The translations under genes were made by a program, and so were the position numbers. Source: Terrilactibacillus laevilacticus (GTDB taxonomy: Bacteria; Bacillota; Bacilli; Bacillales; Sporolactobacillaceae). From it: a stretch of 64,000 nucleotides of DNA. Under the pieces are notes generated by a model. The model was given only the letters and a program-made list of their open reading frames with translations. It was not told where the DNA came from and made no database searches. Location of the stretch: positions 1-64,000 of the forward strand of contig NZ_VDCY01000002.1 in NCBI RefSeq assembly GCF_006517395.1, read 5' to 3'. Positions 43,681-53,707 of the stretch are shown piece by piece (the stretch's first letter is position 1; each line of letters begins with the position of its first letter).

Positions 43681-44664
43681 CTAAATTTTATTGAAAAAAT
43701 TTTTGATGTTTTTTGGATATCTCCAAAGGTATTTTGCATATTGATATTTTCCATTTAAATAACTATCTATTATAAACCATTTTACCTTGCCATTTATTCC
43801 CCTCTTATTAATAAATTCACTCTTTTTCCAATTAGGAAAATATAAATTAAGAGTTTTGTTAACCTTATTAATAATTTGGTCTTTTAGATTTAAGTCATCT
43901 ACAAATATTAATTTCAAGACTAAATTATATAATATATGTTCAATAAATAGACTTTCAAGCTCCTTTTCGTAAATAAGTAATTTTTGATTTAGTTTCAACT
44001 GGTTATAAACGTTTATAACCATAGTTATTAAATCCGTTATTCTTTTAGGATTAATGGTATTAGTTTGAGAATCTTGCCTTGAAATATCATAATTATAAAG
44101 TGGTTTATCAATCTTTTTAATGTAACGAGAATTGGCAACTACTACAGGCACTATCCCTAAATCTTCATACCAATACCCTTCAGGAAAGCTTAAATTTTCC
44201 CATAAACTTTTTCTATAAAATTTGTTCCAAGGTACTGTAGATGCTGTATGTAGTTTAGTGCCAGTCACTATATGCTTTTTTATACCTTTATTATTAACTC
44301 TATAGAAATCAAATATTAACAAATCATATCTTGTATTCACTATCTCTTTAATACATTCCAATATAGTATTTTCTTCTAGATAATCATCACTATCAACCAT
44401 CAAAATATATTCTCCTTGAGCTAATTCAATACCTAAATTTCTTGCACTAGCTTGTCCTCCATTTTTTTTATTTGTTATTTTAACACGAGAATCTAAACGA
44501 CTAAATTTTCTTAATATTTCTAAAGATTTATCAGTGGAACCATCGTTTATTGCAAGTATTTCTATATTCTTATATTTCTGATTCAATATTGAATTAATAC
44601 ATCTCTCCAAATAATCTTCAACGTTGTATATTGGTAGAATAACACTTACTAAAGGAGTTTTCAT
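43681..44664 (-). CDS. Glycosyltransferase family 2
   Basis: 327 residues. The GT-A domain begins VSVILPIYNVEDYLERCINS with ILAINDGSTDKSLEIL, GGQASARNLGIELAQGEYIL and the DxD-type MVDSDDYLEENT. The C-terminal part is helical. EpsH/EpsJ-like. Donor unknown. Gene product should act on the cytoplasmic face. A 220-bp gap with no recognised gene precedes it. Confidence 0.85.
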   Translation of the reverse strand: MKTPLVSVILPIYNVEDYLERCINSILNQKYKNIEILAINDGSTDKSLEILRKFSRLDSRVKITNKKNGGQASARNLGIELAQGEYILMVDSDDYLEENTILECIKEIVNTRYDLLIFDFYRVNNKGIKKHIVTGTKLHTASTVPWNKFYRKSLWENLSFPEGYWYEDLGIVPVVVANSRYIKKIDKPLYNYDISRQDSQTNTINPKRITDLITMVINVYNQLKLNQKLLIYEKELESLFIEHILYNLVLKLIFVDDLNLKDQIINKVNKTLNLYFPNWKKSEFINKRGINGKVKWFIIDSYLNGKYQYAKYLWRYPKNIKNFFNKI

Positions 44665-44883
44665 TTTTCACAAACCTTTCTCAATTCTGTTTTATGGTTA
44701 CCCCTAAAGCTTTTAGTATTACTTTATAGCTTCCGACTGTGGTAAGCACTATTTAGATAATCTTATTTACCTTTCCTATATTTTTAGATCAAACTCTAAA
44801 AATCTTTTATTTTAACCACTTTCTTAATATGATTATATGATGTTATAAAAATCAAAATATAAACAACCGTAAATACCCTCTTA

Positions 44884-46188
44884 TTAATTCCTTTTTTCTT
44901 TTTTCGGGTATTCTAGAAAAAGAATAAAAAGTAAGCCTGTATAAAATACAAAAAAAATACAAGTCCAAAAATCACTCCTATTAATTAAAAAAATCAAATA
45001 TGGAAATCCAGAAATCCAAAAAGCAGCATTAACTTTACTAAGAAATATTATAAATTTAGTTAGAATTATAAATATAATGGGGAAAATAAATAACCCAAAT
45101 TCTCCAAAATTCATATAAGCTTCGGCAAAAGGGTGACTGCCTAAACCAACATTAGTTATTTTTAAAGTAAAAAACCAACTTCCCATGTCTATTAAATGAA
45201 TAGGTCGTAATAAACTTGGTACCATGAAAAATAAGCCTGAAAAATAATTAAATGGTCCTTTTATGTCATACTCCATAAAGGCAAATAATATATATTGCGG
45301 TAATGCAAATTCGTGCAATGAATCTATTAAATTAAATCCATCAAAAAATAATGGCATGCTTAAAAAAATAATTATTAAAGTTATTATTAGAAATCGAAAA
45401 AATCTACTTTTTAATTTTATTGCCCAAATTCCAAGCATAACAATAAGAAGTTCTTTCCTAGATCCAATAATTATAGAAGGTAACCAGAAAAAAATAAATA
45501 AAGTAGAAGACAATACCAAAAGTAAATTGCTAGATTTTTTTTTGTATAAATTAATTATACAAATTATTATTATCAAACTAAGGCTTATTGAAAACAATTG
45601 ATAGTAAAAACTATGAGTTATTAATATGTCTGCAGAATAGACCCTTCTTGCAGAGTGTATTACATTTCCTAATCCAACTTTCAAGAGTTGTATCCAATTT
45701 ATCATCATTAAGATACTAAAGATTGCATATAATAGCACTTTACGCTCTTTGGATATATTATTAATTTTTTTTTCTAACTGACTTATCCTGACGTATATCA
45801 TACTAATATCTTTAGAACTAAAACCTAATTTTGTAAATAATAAAATAAAAATAATAATTATTGAAAAAAAACTAACCTCTGTTGCAGAGTATATTAATTT
45901 CTCCGAAGCCCACCAAAATGGTCTATATCCGAAATTATATAAAATGCTTTCTGTTGTGTTATATAATGTTAGTATGAATACAATTCCTATTTTTAATTTT
46001 GAAGTTAAGTTTGTCATGACAAAATATACAATCAAGAAAATATACCATGATAAAATTAGTTTAAAAGAAACTCCATATATGATTAAGATCAATAAAAAAA
46101 TTGTTGGTATAAATATATTTAAAAAATATCTTATAGATACTTGTTGATATATGCTTTTATGTTTTGTTAAATTACAAGTTAAATCCAT
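44884..46188 (-). CDS. Oligosaccharide repeat-unit polymerase (Wzy-like)
   Basis: 434 residues, ATG behind AGGGTGATATAA. About 11-12 membrane helices with a large loop near residues 300-350 containing YFSGLFFMVPSLLRPIHLID and GLGSHPFAEAYMNFGEFGLF. The latter resembles the periplasmic or extracellular loop of EpsG/Wzy-like polymerases. It should join repeat units on the outer face. Low sequence conservation is normal for this family, so the call rests on topology plus context. Confidence 0.75.
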   Translation of the reverse strand: MDLTCNLTKHKSIYQQVSIRYFLNIFIPTIFLLILIIYGVSFKLILSWYIFLIVYFVMTNLTSKLKIGIVFILTLYNTTESILYNFGYRPFWWASEKLIYSATEVSFFSIIIIFILLFTKLGFSSKDISMIYVRISQLEKKINNISKERKVLLYAIFSILMMINWIQLLKVGLGNVIHSARRVYSADILITHSFYYQLFSISLSLIIIICIINLYKKKSSNLLLVLSSTLFIFFWLPSIIIGSRKELLIVMLGIWAIKLKSRFFRFLIITLIIIFLSMPLFFDGFNLIDSLHEFALPQYILFAFMEYDIKGPFNYFSGLFFMVPSLLRPIHLIDMGSWFFTLKITNVGLGSHPFAEAYMNFGEFGLFIFPIIFIILTKFIIFLSKVNAAFWISGFPYLIFLINRSDFWTCIFFVFYTGLLFILFLEYPKKEKRN

Positions 46189-46198
46189 TTATATCACC

Positions 46199-47041
46199 CT
46201 ATCCATTTGACATCCAACCAATTAACCTACCTTTAAACACACTGAAATGATATTTTGATTTACCAATTTTACCCATCAACAAGGAAAGTAACGTTCCAAT
46301 AAAAGGTTTTAATAAAATGTATAGAACATAATGTATTGAATAATTATGTTTTTTTAAAACTCTACCCATACCTGCTCCATAATTAAATGCTTTTTTAATT
46401 ACATTTGCATTGTATGTTTTAGTTGGATTCGGATGATGAACAGTTATTTTATGTTCATAATATATTTTTTTACCAAGTTTTAGAGCATTTAATAGAAAAT
46501 CAGTTTCCTCTCCTGATCCCCACAATGTATTTGCTCCAACCCCAAGTTTTTCATCAAAAGTTCCGACTTTATTAATAACATTTATCTTCACAAAAATAGT
46601 ATACGATATTCCTCTTGCCCAAACATTCCTTTGATTTACATCTCCAGAACTTTGATCAAACCTTCCAATTGATGCTCTTCCAAATTCATCAACTGGTAGC
46701 CCTGTTAAACCATCATATTTAGGGTTATTATAAAAAAATCTATAGACTTTTTCTAATAGATTATTATCATACCAACAATCATCATCTGGAAACGCTATAA
46801 TTTCCCCGCTAGCATATTTAATACCTATATTTCTACCAATTGAGAGCCCTTTTAAAGATTTCACATATTTTAATTCGATTTTATTTTTAAAATAATTAAC
46901 AATATTAAGTAGTCTGTCATCATCATTTTGATCAACTATTATTAACTCATAGTTTGAATATTCTTGAATTAACAATGATTCTATAAATTTTTCAATTTCA
47001 TCAGTTCTATTAATTGTTGTTAATATTAAAGAAAATTTCAT
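46199..47041 (-). CDS. Glycosyltransferase family 2
   Basis: 280 residues from the ATG at 47041 (GGAGTGATAAT), preferred to one at 47083. GT-A motifs: FSLILTTINRTDEIEKFIES, IIVDQNDDDRLLNI, LKGLSIGRNIGIKYASGEII and the metal-binding AFPDDDCWYDNN. Later TLWGSGEETDFLLNALKLG is the acceptor-side acidic motif common in rhamnosyl or related transferases. It ends 11 bp before wzy. Confidence 0.8.
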   Translation of the reverse strand: MKFSLILTTINRTDEIEKFIESLLIQEYSNYELIIVDQNDDDRLLNIVNYFKNKIELKYVKSLKGLSIGRNIGIKYASGEIIAFPDDDCWYDNNLLEKVYRFFYNNPKYDGLTGLPVDEFGRASIGRFDQSSGDVNQRNVWARGISYTIFVKINVINKVGTFDEKLGVGANTLWGSGEETDFLLNALKLGKKIYYEHKITVHHPNPTKTYNANVIKKAFNYGAGMGRVLKKHNYSIHYVLYILLKPFIGTLLSLLMGKIGKSKYHFSVFKGRLIGWMSNG

Positions 47042-47352
47042 ATTATCACTCCAATGAAAATTCAATATTAAATTTTTAAGCAATTCTCCTCTTTTTAATT
47101 ATAATTTGTAATACTATTTGAAAAATTCATCATTTTTAATGAAATTTGATTAAATCTTTTAATTCTAAAACAAACCTAAAACATAATTGTATGTAAAATA
47201 GGTATTATACGAGTATTATAAGGGTGAATATATATGCAAAAAGTCCTAACTAATACTCTGTTATGTCACCACTTACAACAACATTTAATTTATAAAATTC
47301 TTTTAAAGTTTTTTTAAGTTCTAGTTATATAGCAGACCAACCTTAACTACTA

Positions 47353-48441
47353 TTATTTTTGTTCCATTACCATATTGTTAATTTCATTAATTATTGTTTT
47401 TAAACCTTTTTCCCATGTGAATTTCTCTGACTGCTTAATACTATTTCTACTTAAATTTTTTCTTAAATTATGGTCCGATAATATTTTTCTTATCTGCTGA
47501 GCAATTTCAGTAGGTTTTCGGGGATTTATATAAAGTGCAGCTTCTCCGCAAACTTCAGGTAAAGATGAAGTTTTAGAAACTATTACTGGACATTCACATG
47601 CCATAGCTTCTAACGGAGGCAATCCAAACCCCTCATAAAAAGATGGAAATACAAAACACAAAGCATTTTCATACAACGCTTTTAATTCACTATCCGAAAC
47701 ATAACCTACTTGAATTACAGTATTCTCATCAAACGAATACCCTAATTCTTTAAAAACTTTATTATTTTTTCCACCTGCAATAACTACTTTAATTTGACTC
47801 TCAGAAAGAAGTTCAATAGCTTTTAATATACTTTCAAAATTCTTGTTCGGATTTAGACTACTTACAGCTAAAACATATTGATTTGTTACTAAATCATACG
47901 AATCTATGATACTACGTGATGATTCAATTCTTAGTATATGTTCTTTTCCTTCTGAAATTATTTTGATATTTTCACTTGAAATATTGCAATACTTGGAGAT
48001 TTCTTTTCTCGAAAAATCAGAAACAGTAAAAATTTTAAGAGAGAATTTTGTTATTATTTTGTAAATCATTCTGTAAATAAAGACAAATGCTTTTGAATAT
48101 GTTTCAGGATTTGTATAAACAGCTGCATCATGTATAACTATAAATTGTTTACGTTTAAATATAGGTCCGGTATTGCAAAGATTTAATAACAATCCATCTT
48201 TTGAATAGCGTGGTAGTTCTATTTGTTCCCAAAGATGACCACCTAATTTACCACATTTTATAATTTTAATATTATTATATCTAATGTTTATATTGTTTTT
48301 ATGAGGAACAAGTACTTCAATATTTAAATCCGTGTTATTTAGATATTTGTCCAATTCTAGAATAATTTCTCTTGCAAAACGTTGAACTCCTGTAATTGAC
48401 TGTGTTAAAAAACGTCCATTAATATAGAATTTCAACCCCAT
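47353..48441 (-). CDS. Glycosyltransferase family 4
   Basis: 362 residues. The TTG at 48435 behind GGAGAATGGGG is spaced better than the ATG at 48441, which touches its ribosome binding site. [23 protein letters not shown], then [32 protein letters not shown] and the donor-binding [20 protein letters not shown] with the E-x7-E motif. Similar to WbnK/MtfB mannosyltransferases that start with GVQR. A long AT-rich gap (47042-47352) precedes the next gene. Confidence 0.8.
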   Translation of the reverse strand: MGLKFYINGRFLTQSITGVQRFAREIILELDKYLNNTDLNIEVLVPHKNNINIRYNNIKIIKCGKLGGHLWEQIELPRYSKDGLLLNLCNTGPIFKRKQFIVIHDAAVYTNPETYSKAFVFIYRMIYKIITKFSLKIFTVSDFSRKEISKYCNISSENIKIISEGKEHILRIESSRSIIDSYDLVTNQYVLAVSSLNPNKNFESILKAIELLSESQIKVVIAGGKNNKVFKELGYSFDENTVIQVGYVSDSELKALYENALCFVFPSFYEGFGLPPLEAMACECPVIVSKTSSLPEVCGEAALYINPRKPTEIAQQIRKILSDHNLRKNLSRNSIKQSEKFTWEKGLKTIINEINNMVMEQK

Positions 48442-48631
48442 TCTCCATTCTTATAAATAATATTATTTTATATTTTTAAATTCAAAAAATTCTTTAATAT
48501 CTATTTTTTTCATTAAATTATATTAAACTTTTCATGATATAAATTTTCCACTTATTTTGTTCCAAAAATTTTTATAACTAATCTGTAGTATTTTTAACAA
48601 AAATAGTCCTAAAAAACTCATATACAAATTA

Positions 48632-49318
48632 CTAATATGCACCACGCCTTAATATAACCATAGAAATTGTCTTAATTAAAATCTTAATGTCTAACTTAAA
48701 AGTTTGATTTTGGACATAGAACAACTCAATATCAACTCTCTCTGGATACCCGACTGAACTTCGCCCAGAGACTTGCCAATAACCTGTTACTCCAGGTTTT
48801 ATAGAAAGAAAACGATTTAACTCATTCCCATATTCTTTTAATTCTTCCTCTACGACCGGTCTTGGCCCTATTAAACTCATATCTCCTTTTAGAACATTTA
48901 TTAACTGAGGTATTTCATCTAAACTTGTTTTCCTTAAGAACTGTCCAAATTTTGTAATTCTTGGATCTTCTTTAGGTTCTAATTTATAGTTATTCGCTAT
49001 ATATTTTTGATAAAGCAGCTTATTTGTTTTTAATTTCTTATCTGCATCAACAACCATTGAACGAAACTTAAAAATATAAAATTCTTTACCATTCAATCCA
49101 ATTCTACATTGTTTGAAAAAGACAGGTCCTTTTTGTTCTCCGAACATGTAAAAGAATGCAATAAGTAAGAACAAAGGCATGCTTAGAATTAAGCCAACAA
49201 GTGCACCAAATACATCTAAAATTCTTTTAAAAACAAAATATATCCGGTTATTTCTTGCAGAATTTCGCTTGATTGATCCATTATATGGAACTTCCTCATT
49301 GAATTTTGTTAAGGGCAT
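48632..49318 (-). CDS. Initiating undecaprenyl-phosphate sugar phosphotransferase
   Basis: 228 residues, ATG behind AGGGGTGTAATGA. Short bacterial sugar transferase (EpsL/PglC type): one reentrant membrane helix (LDVFGALVGLILSMPLFLLI), then GPVFFKQCRIGLNGKEFYIF, KFRSMVVDADKK, the catalytic DPRITKFGQFLRKTSLDEIP and LIGPRPVVEEEL. GKPGVTGYWQVSGRS-like IKPGVTGYWQVSGRSS. It loads the first sugar-1-phosphate onto the lipid carrier, starting each repeat unit. Confidence 0.9.
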   Translation of the reverse strand: MPLTKFNEEVPYNGSIKRNSARNNRIYFVFKRILDVFGALVGLILSMPLFLLIAFFYMFGEQKGPVFFKQCRIGLNGKEFYIFKFRSMVVDADKKLKTNKLLYQKYIANNYKLEPKEDPRITKFGQFLRKTSLDEIPQLINVLKGDMSLIGPRPVVEEELKEYGNELNRFLSIKPGVTGYWQVSGRSSVGYPERVDIELFYVQNQTFKLDIKILIKTISMVILRRGAY

Positions 49319-49321
49319 TCA

Positions 49322-50206
49322 TTACACCCCTAACTTAGTATTAATTTTTTGTAATATCTTATTAATCCCCTCAAGCACATCATTCTTAATATCCTCATTT
49401 TTCAACGCCAACTCAACTTGAGTGAGCACAAATCCAACCTTCTCCCCAACATCATAACGATTACCTTCAAAATTATAAGCATCAACACCTTGAAGATCAT
49501 TCAATCTCTGAATAGCATCAGTCAATTGAATCTCTCCACCAGCACCAATCTCTTTTTTCTCAAGAAAATTAAAAATTTCAGGTGATAAAACATAACGTCC
49601 CATAATAGCTAAATTAGAAGGTGCATCTTTCTCAGGCTTCTCCACAAACTGTTTAACACTATATAATCGACCATCTTGGCTCGTTGGATTAATTATCCCA
49701 TAACGATGTGTTTGATTCTCAGGTACTTCTTGTACTCCGATCACAGAACGACCTGTTTTTTCATATTGTTCAGTAAGTTGACCAATACATGGTTTTTCTG
49801 CCTGAACAATATCATCACCAAGTAATACCGCAAATGGTTCATTCCCAATAAATTTTCGTGCAATCCATACAGCGTGACCAAGACCAAGTGGTTCTTTCTG
49901 TCTTATGTAATGGATATCAATCTTAGATGATTTTTGTACTTTTTCTAATAAGTCCAACTTTCCTTTTTTAATAAGATTATCTTCAAGTTCGAAGGCAAAG
50001 TCGAAGTGGTCTTCGATCGCACGTTTCCCTTTACCTGTAACAATAATGATATCTTCGATGCCTGCTTCTACCGCTTCTTCCACAATATATTGAATGGTTG
50101 GTTTATCGACAATTGGAAGCATTTCTTTCGGCATGGCTTTTGTAGCTGGCAAAAAACGGGTACCGAGTCCAGCAGCAGGAATAATCGCTTTTTTTACTTT
50201 TTTCAC
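49322..50206 (-). CDS. gtaB: UTP-glucose-1-phosphate uridylyltransferase
   Basis: 294 residues from the GTG at 50206 (GAGGGGAGATTTTGAA). A TTG at 50224 is in frame but lies upstream of the ribosome binding site. [53 protein letters not shown] and [13 protein letters not shown] are the GalU/GtaB signatures. It makes UDP-glucose for the capsule and other glycans. Probably a second copy besides a housekeeping gtaB elsewhere. Confidence 0.9.
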   Translation of the reverse strand: MKKVKKAIIPAAGLGTRFLPATKAMPKEMLPIVDKPTIQYIVEEAVEAGIEDIIIVTGKGKRAIEDHFDFAFELEDNLIKKGKLDLLEKVQKSSKIDIHYIRQKEPLGLGHAVWIARKFIGNEPFAVLLGDDIVQAEKPCIGQLTEQYEKTGRSVIGVQEVPENQTHRYGIINPTSQDGRLYSVKQFVEKPEKDAPSNLAIMGRYVLSPEIFNFLEKKEIGAGGEIQLTDAIQRLNDLQGVDAYNFEGNRYDVGEKVGFVLTQVELALKNEDIKNDVLEGINKILQKINTKLGV

Positions 50207-50233
50207 TTCAAAATCTCCCCTCAAGAGTTTAAT

Positions 50234-51001
50234 TTAAAATATCCCCAAAAACTTTTTCTCTCTAATTCTATTAGGCTCTTCCCTGTTCACCATTTTCCCA
50301 TCGATAATAAGCTCGGCATTTTCCTGAAATAAGTAAACCATGTCTCTACCAAAGTTTTGTTCAAGCTCATGGAATGCTTCTCTCATATAAAATGGTCGAT
50401 TTGTCGTATTATGGGAATCTGAGGCAAGGACATGGGTTAATCCATGCTCGACCATTTGCATTGTTAACTTTTTAACTTTCTTTCCATTCTTACCAATAAG
50501 ACTTGCTGCGGTGATTTGAGATAGTGCTCCATTTTTGACTAGGTTATAAAGCATGTCTGGATGATCAAAGATTTCTTGATTACGTTCAGGATGAACGATA
50601 ATCGGAGTGATTCCCTTGACTTGCAAGTCAAAGAATAATTGTTCTGCGTATCTCGGGACATTCTGTGTCGGAAATTCAACTAATATATAGGAACCCGTTT
50701 CGTTAACGGTCACGAGTTCTTCCTCTGATTCAGGCAAGGCCATTTCACCAAAGATTCTCGGCTCTTGTCCAGGTAAAACTATGACGTTGATGTTTTCTAT
50801 TGCGAAGAGTTGATTAATTAATTCAACATTTTTTACAACAGAAGCTTTAGGATTATCCCAAGCTCGATTACGGTGATGAGGAGTCGCTACGATATGGGTA
50901 ATCCCTTCCTTCATGGCTTCTCTCCCCATTGAAAGAACCATTTCTTCATTTTCTGGTCCATCATCAACTCCTGGAATAAGATGACAGTGGATATCTATCA
51001 T
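50234..51001 (-). CDS. PHP-type protein-tyrosine phosphatase (CpsB/YwqE/CapC)
   Basis: 255 residues, ATG behind GGGGAGGTGTAGTT. Metal-binding motifs of the PHP fold: MIDIHCHLIPGVDDGPENEE, VATPHHRN, GQEPRIFGE, PIIVHPERNQEI and VLASDSHNTTNRP. It dephosphorylates the tyrosine cluster of the kinase encoded 26 bp upstream and so sets chain length or export rate. Manganese-dependent in studied homologues. Confidence 0.9.
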   Translation of the reverse strand: MIDIHCHLIPGVDDGPENEEMVLSMGREAMKEGITHIVATPHHRNRAWDNPKASVVKNVELINQLFAIENINVIVLPGQEPRIFGEMALPESEEELVTVNETGSYILVEFPTQNVPRYAEQLFFDLQVKGITPIIVHPERNQEIFDHPDMLYNLVKNGALSQITAASLIGKNGKKVKKLTMQMVEHGLTHVLASDSHNTTNRPFYMREAFHELEQNFGRDMVYLFQENAELIIDGKMVNREEPNRIREKKFLGIF

Positions 51002-51027
51002 AACTACACCTCCCCCTATACAATCGA

Positions 51028-51738
51028 TTAACTATTACCGTAATAATAGTAGTAGTGACTACCTTTTGTTTGCTTCTTACGGTTTAGAACCACACCTAGC
51101 AATTTTGCTTGGGCTTTAACAAGTAATTCTTTTGCACTTACAGCCGCTTCCTTCTCTGTTGTACCGCTTTGAACAACAAGAACGGTCCCATCACATTGAT
51201 TCGCCATGACTTGTGCGTCTGTTACCGCAAGCACGGGCGGTGTATCAAAAATAACCACATCAAATAACGTGAGAGCATATTTCATAAACGCATTCATAGC
51301 AGCTGAACTTAATAGTTCCGCTGGATTCGGTGGGACTGGGCCACTCGTTAGAACAAATAAATGATCGACTTCGGTCTTTTGAATGGCTTCTTCTAAGGTG
51401 TCTTTCTTCGTTAAGACCGTCGTAAGTCCTGTTGTATTAGCGAGTCTAAATGTATAATGAGCCGTTGGTTTACGTAAATCCGCATCAACAACTAGGACAT
51501 TCTTCCCTTGCTGGGCCATCACAACGGCAAGGTTCGCTGTTGTTGTTGATTTCCCTTCACCTGGACTTGATGAGGTCACCATGATCGTCTTTAATTCTTG
51601 ATCCACCGTTGAGAAGTCAATATTCGAACGTATCGTCCGATATTGTTCTGCGATCGGGGATTTTGGGTTATTAAAGGAAACGAGACTGCGCTGCTTCATT
51701 TCTGTCATAGTTTTTCTTTTGCTTAATTTACGCTTCAA
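51028..51738 (-). CDS. Bacterial tyrosine kinase (CpsD/CapB/YwqD)
   Basis: 236 residues from the TTG at 51738, which has GGGGGGATCACC in front and overlaps the end of the adaptor gene by 11 bp. Walker A SSSPGEGKSTTTANLA, Walker A' VLVVDADLRKPT, Walker B VVIFDTPPVL, and the C-terminal autophosphorylation cluster GSHYYYYYGNS with five tyrosines. It needs the membrane adaptor CapA for activity and regulates capsule assembly. Confidence 0.9.
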   Translation of the reverse strand: MKRKLSKRKTMTEMKQRSLVSFNNPKSPIAEQYRTIRSNIDFSTVDQELKTIMVTSSSPGEGKSTTTANLAVVMAQQGKNVLVVDADLRKPTAHYTFRLANTTGLTTVLTKKDTLEEAIQKTEVDHLFVLTSGPVPPNPAELLSSAAMNAFMKYALTLFDVVIFDTPPVLAVTDAQVMANQCDGTVLVVQSGTTEKEAAVSAKELLVKAQAKLLGVVLNRKKQTKGSHYYYYYGNS

Positions 51739-52474
51739 GGTGATCCCCCCTTGCCTGTGTATGTGCCGCATGGGATGTTTTCTTCACGTGATGTTGATCA
51801 GCCGATATTTCACTAATCGTACCAAGGACAGGAAGACCCAATAATTTTTCAAGGTCATCTTCCGTTTTAACGGTATTATCTAGATACTCTAGCAAGAAAG
51901 CAAGACCGACAGAAATCATTAATCCAACAACAAAGGCAATCGCCATGTTCATTTTTGGATTCGGGCTGACTGGATTTTCACTACTTGCTAAATTGGCTTT
52001 CGAGAGAACGGTCACGTTATCCACTTTCATGATTTTCTTAATTTGTGTTTTAAAGATGGAAGCCGTTTTATTAGCAATTTGAACAGCCTCTGCTGGATCG
52101 GTGTTTTTGACCGTCACATTAAAATATTGAGCGTTTTGGACTGTTTCGACAGAAATCATACTTTGAAGAGCTTCTGCTGAATAATCTAAATTCAAATCCT
52201 TTATCACTTGATTTAGGATAATTGGACTTTTCACAATGCCGCTATACGTATTGACGAGCTGTACGTTTGTTTGCACAGCATTCTGATTATATAGACTATC
52301 TTTTGAGCTTTGCTGGTTAACTAGTATTTGAGTTGATGCACTATATTGCGGTGTAATAAAGAAAAAAGTAAAAATAGCGCTTATAATTGTAGCTAATAGG
52401 GTAATGGTAATAATGAGAAGTAGACGTTTCTTCAACGTTGCAAAAATCTCTTTCAAACTTATCGTTTCTTCCAT
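51728..52474 (-). CDS. Chain-length determinant/kinase adaptor (CapA/YwqC, Wzz family)
   Basis: 248 residues from the ATG at 52474 (GGAGGCGACT), which removes 68 implausible upstream residues. Two membrane helices: LLLIITITLLATIISAIFTF (about 22-41) and MAIAFVVGLMISVGLAFLLE near residue 180. Between them is an extracellular Wzz domain with the proline-rich ENPVSPNPKMN just before helix 2. The cytoplasmic C-terminus (LEKLLGLPVLGTISEI) activates the kinase. First gene of the capsule operon. Confidence 0.9.
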   Translation of the reverse strand: MEETISLKEIFATLKKRLLLIITITLLATIISAIFTFFFITPQYSASTQILVNQQSSKDSLYNQNAVQTNVQLVNTYSGIVKSPIILNQVIKDLNLDYSAEALQSMISVETVQNAQYFNVTVKNTDPAEAVQIANKTASIFKTQIKKIMKVDNVTVLSKANLASSENPVSPNPKMNMAIAFVVGLMISVGLAFLLEYLDNTVKTEDDLEKLLGLPVLGTISEISADQHHVKKTSHAAHTQARGDHLEA

Positions 52475-52525
52475 AGTCGCCTCCACTTTGTCAAATAATT
52501 TAGAATTAGATCTCATAATGTTGTC

Positions 52526-52531
52526 ATTATA
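52526..52531 (-). promoter_or_regulatory. Extended -10 promoter of the capsule operon
   Basis: On the minus strand TATGCTATAATG contains TATAAT with an upstream TG, about 50 bp before the capA start. No good -35 box, as is common for extended -10 promoters. Confidence 0.5.
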
Positions 52532-52751
52532 GCATATTTGTAGATGAATAAGGCTACTATGTTCTAAATTTATAAAATTTAACAACTTGAATTGTTGTCT
52601 TAAGCTGTTATGAAGTAGACAATAATTTCTATTCTTCCACTCTTTAGACTTAAAAATGCTTATTAAAGTATAATACAAATTTAGACAATTTTAAAGAGAT
52701 TTTTCCATACCTTTATTAATATACCGGGAGTCTATCAGTCTCTTAAATAAT

Positions 52752-52771
52752 AGAATAAACTCGTTTATTCT
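52752..52771 (-). terminator. Hairpin at the end of the 81-residue gene
   Basis: AGAATAAAC, TC, GTTTATTCT is a perfect palindrome overlapping the stop codon. The T run is weak, so it may only stabilise the mRNA. Confidence 0.4.
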
Positions 52772-53010
52772 GGAATGATATAGTAAATTTGTTCCCTTTT
52801 TTTTGCAAACATTCGACTTTGTTTGAAGAAGACTCGATAACCACCTTGTTGCAAGTCATCGTAATCCACTTCATGCAATTTATTCTTTTTCGCGAACTGT
52901 TCAATGGCTTTCTTGACATCATCTGCAAGGATTGTTTCAATTGGCTGCGAATTCTCCGCCAGATGTGATTTTCTTCCGTCATATTCAATAAAAAATGAAA
53001 ATTTGGTCAT
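52765..53010 (-). CDS. Small protein of unknown family (paralogue 1)
   Basis: 81 residues, ATG behind AAGGGCGGAGCATATC. An overlapping frame (52743-52988) lacks such a site. Sequence features: MTKFSFFIEYDGRKSH, then VKKAIEQFAKKNKL, YRVFFKQSRMFAKK and IYYIIPE. The spacing of helix (AIEQFAKK) followed by two beta strands resembles the protein at 53441. I do not recognise the family. Alone between the capsule operon and the regulator pair. Confidence 0.6.
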   Translation of the reverse strand: MTKFSFFIEYDGRKSHLAENSQPIETILADDVKKAIEQFAKKNKLHEVDYDDLQQGGYRVFFKQSRMFAKKREQIYYIIPE

Positions 53011-53440
53011 GATATGCTCCGCCCTTTCTCCTCATAGCATTCTTTGTCTATTTTTTTATTTTCGTATTTTTGTTGGACCAGTAAGTCGGTCGTTATCAAA
53101 TTGATAATATTTGTTATTGAAATGAAACGTTAAAACAAAAAGCTAAACGTTTAACAGGTTTAACTTTAAGGAGCTTAGATCAAAGATTCATAGATGATTC
53201 GTAAGGTTTCTAGAATTATGTCGTTACTTTTTTCCCTCTAAACATGCAACTACCGGGAGGCCATGTTCTTAAAGACGAGACAGGGGCGAGAATGATCTAA
53301 CAAAGTCATCACCCTTCTCTTTTTCCTATTTATTTTTATTTAAACAGTTCAAATAGCCCTATTACTTTCCATTGATTTTCCATTATAACTTACCACATTA
53401 TGAGAGTCTAGGAAGATATTTCGGCAATTTTTGCTATTTT
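53011..53440. other. Gap, nothing recognised except a decamer motif
   Basis: Contains GTCGGTCGTT at 53085-53094, which recurs at 53957-53966. No convincing gene. Confidence 0.4.
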
Positions 53441-53707
53441 TTATCCATCTTCATACAATGTCACTTGGTACATCGTCTCTTCCAAACAATCCCCTTTTCG
53501 CTTCGAGTAAAAGACATGGTATGTACGGGCATTGACTTTAAACAGCCCGCTATATGTTGCCCTATACATCTTTTCAAAACGCTTGACGGCTTGTTCGATC
53601 GAACGCGCTTTGACCAGCGTGACATAATGACGTGGTAGTGACTCCTGCACGCCTCTTTCTCTTTTTAAGAAAAATAGAAACTGCGCCGGTGGCGATGATC
53701 GTGACAT
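53441..53707 (-). CDS. Small protein of unknown family (paralogue 2)
   Basis: 88 residues from the ATG at 53707 (GGGAGGTGTAAGC). Residues 8-13 FLFFLK form a strand, then a charged loop, HYVTLVKARSIEQAVKRFEK as strand plus helix, TYHVFYSKRKGD and MYQVTLYEDG. The order resembles the 81-residue protein (KAIEQFAKK...YRVFF...IYYIIPE), so the two look like distant paralogues. Function unknown. No signal peptide. Confidence 0.6.
   Translation of the reverse strand: MSRSSPPAQFLFFLKRERGVQESLPRHYVTLVKARSIEQAVKRFEKMYRATYSGLFKVNARTYHVFYSKRKGDCLEETMYQVTLYEDG

Noticed and set aside
52743-52988. Second 81-residue frame overlapping the small protein gene
   Set aside because: It has no ribosome binding site, and basic low-complexity composition. 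The frame at 52765-53010 has a good site.
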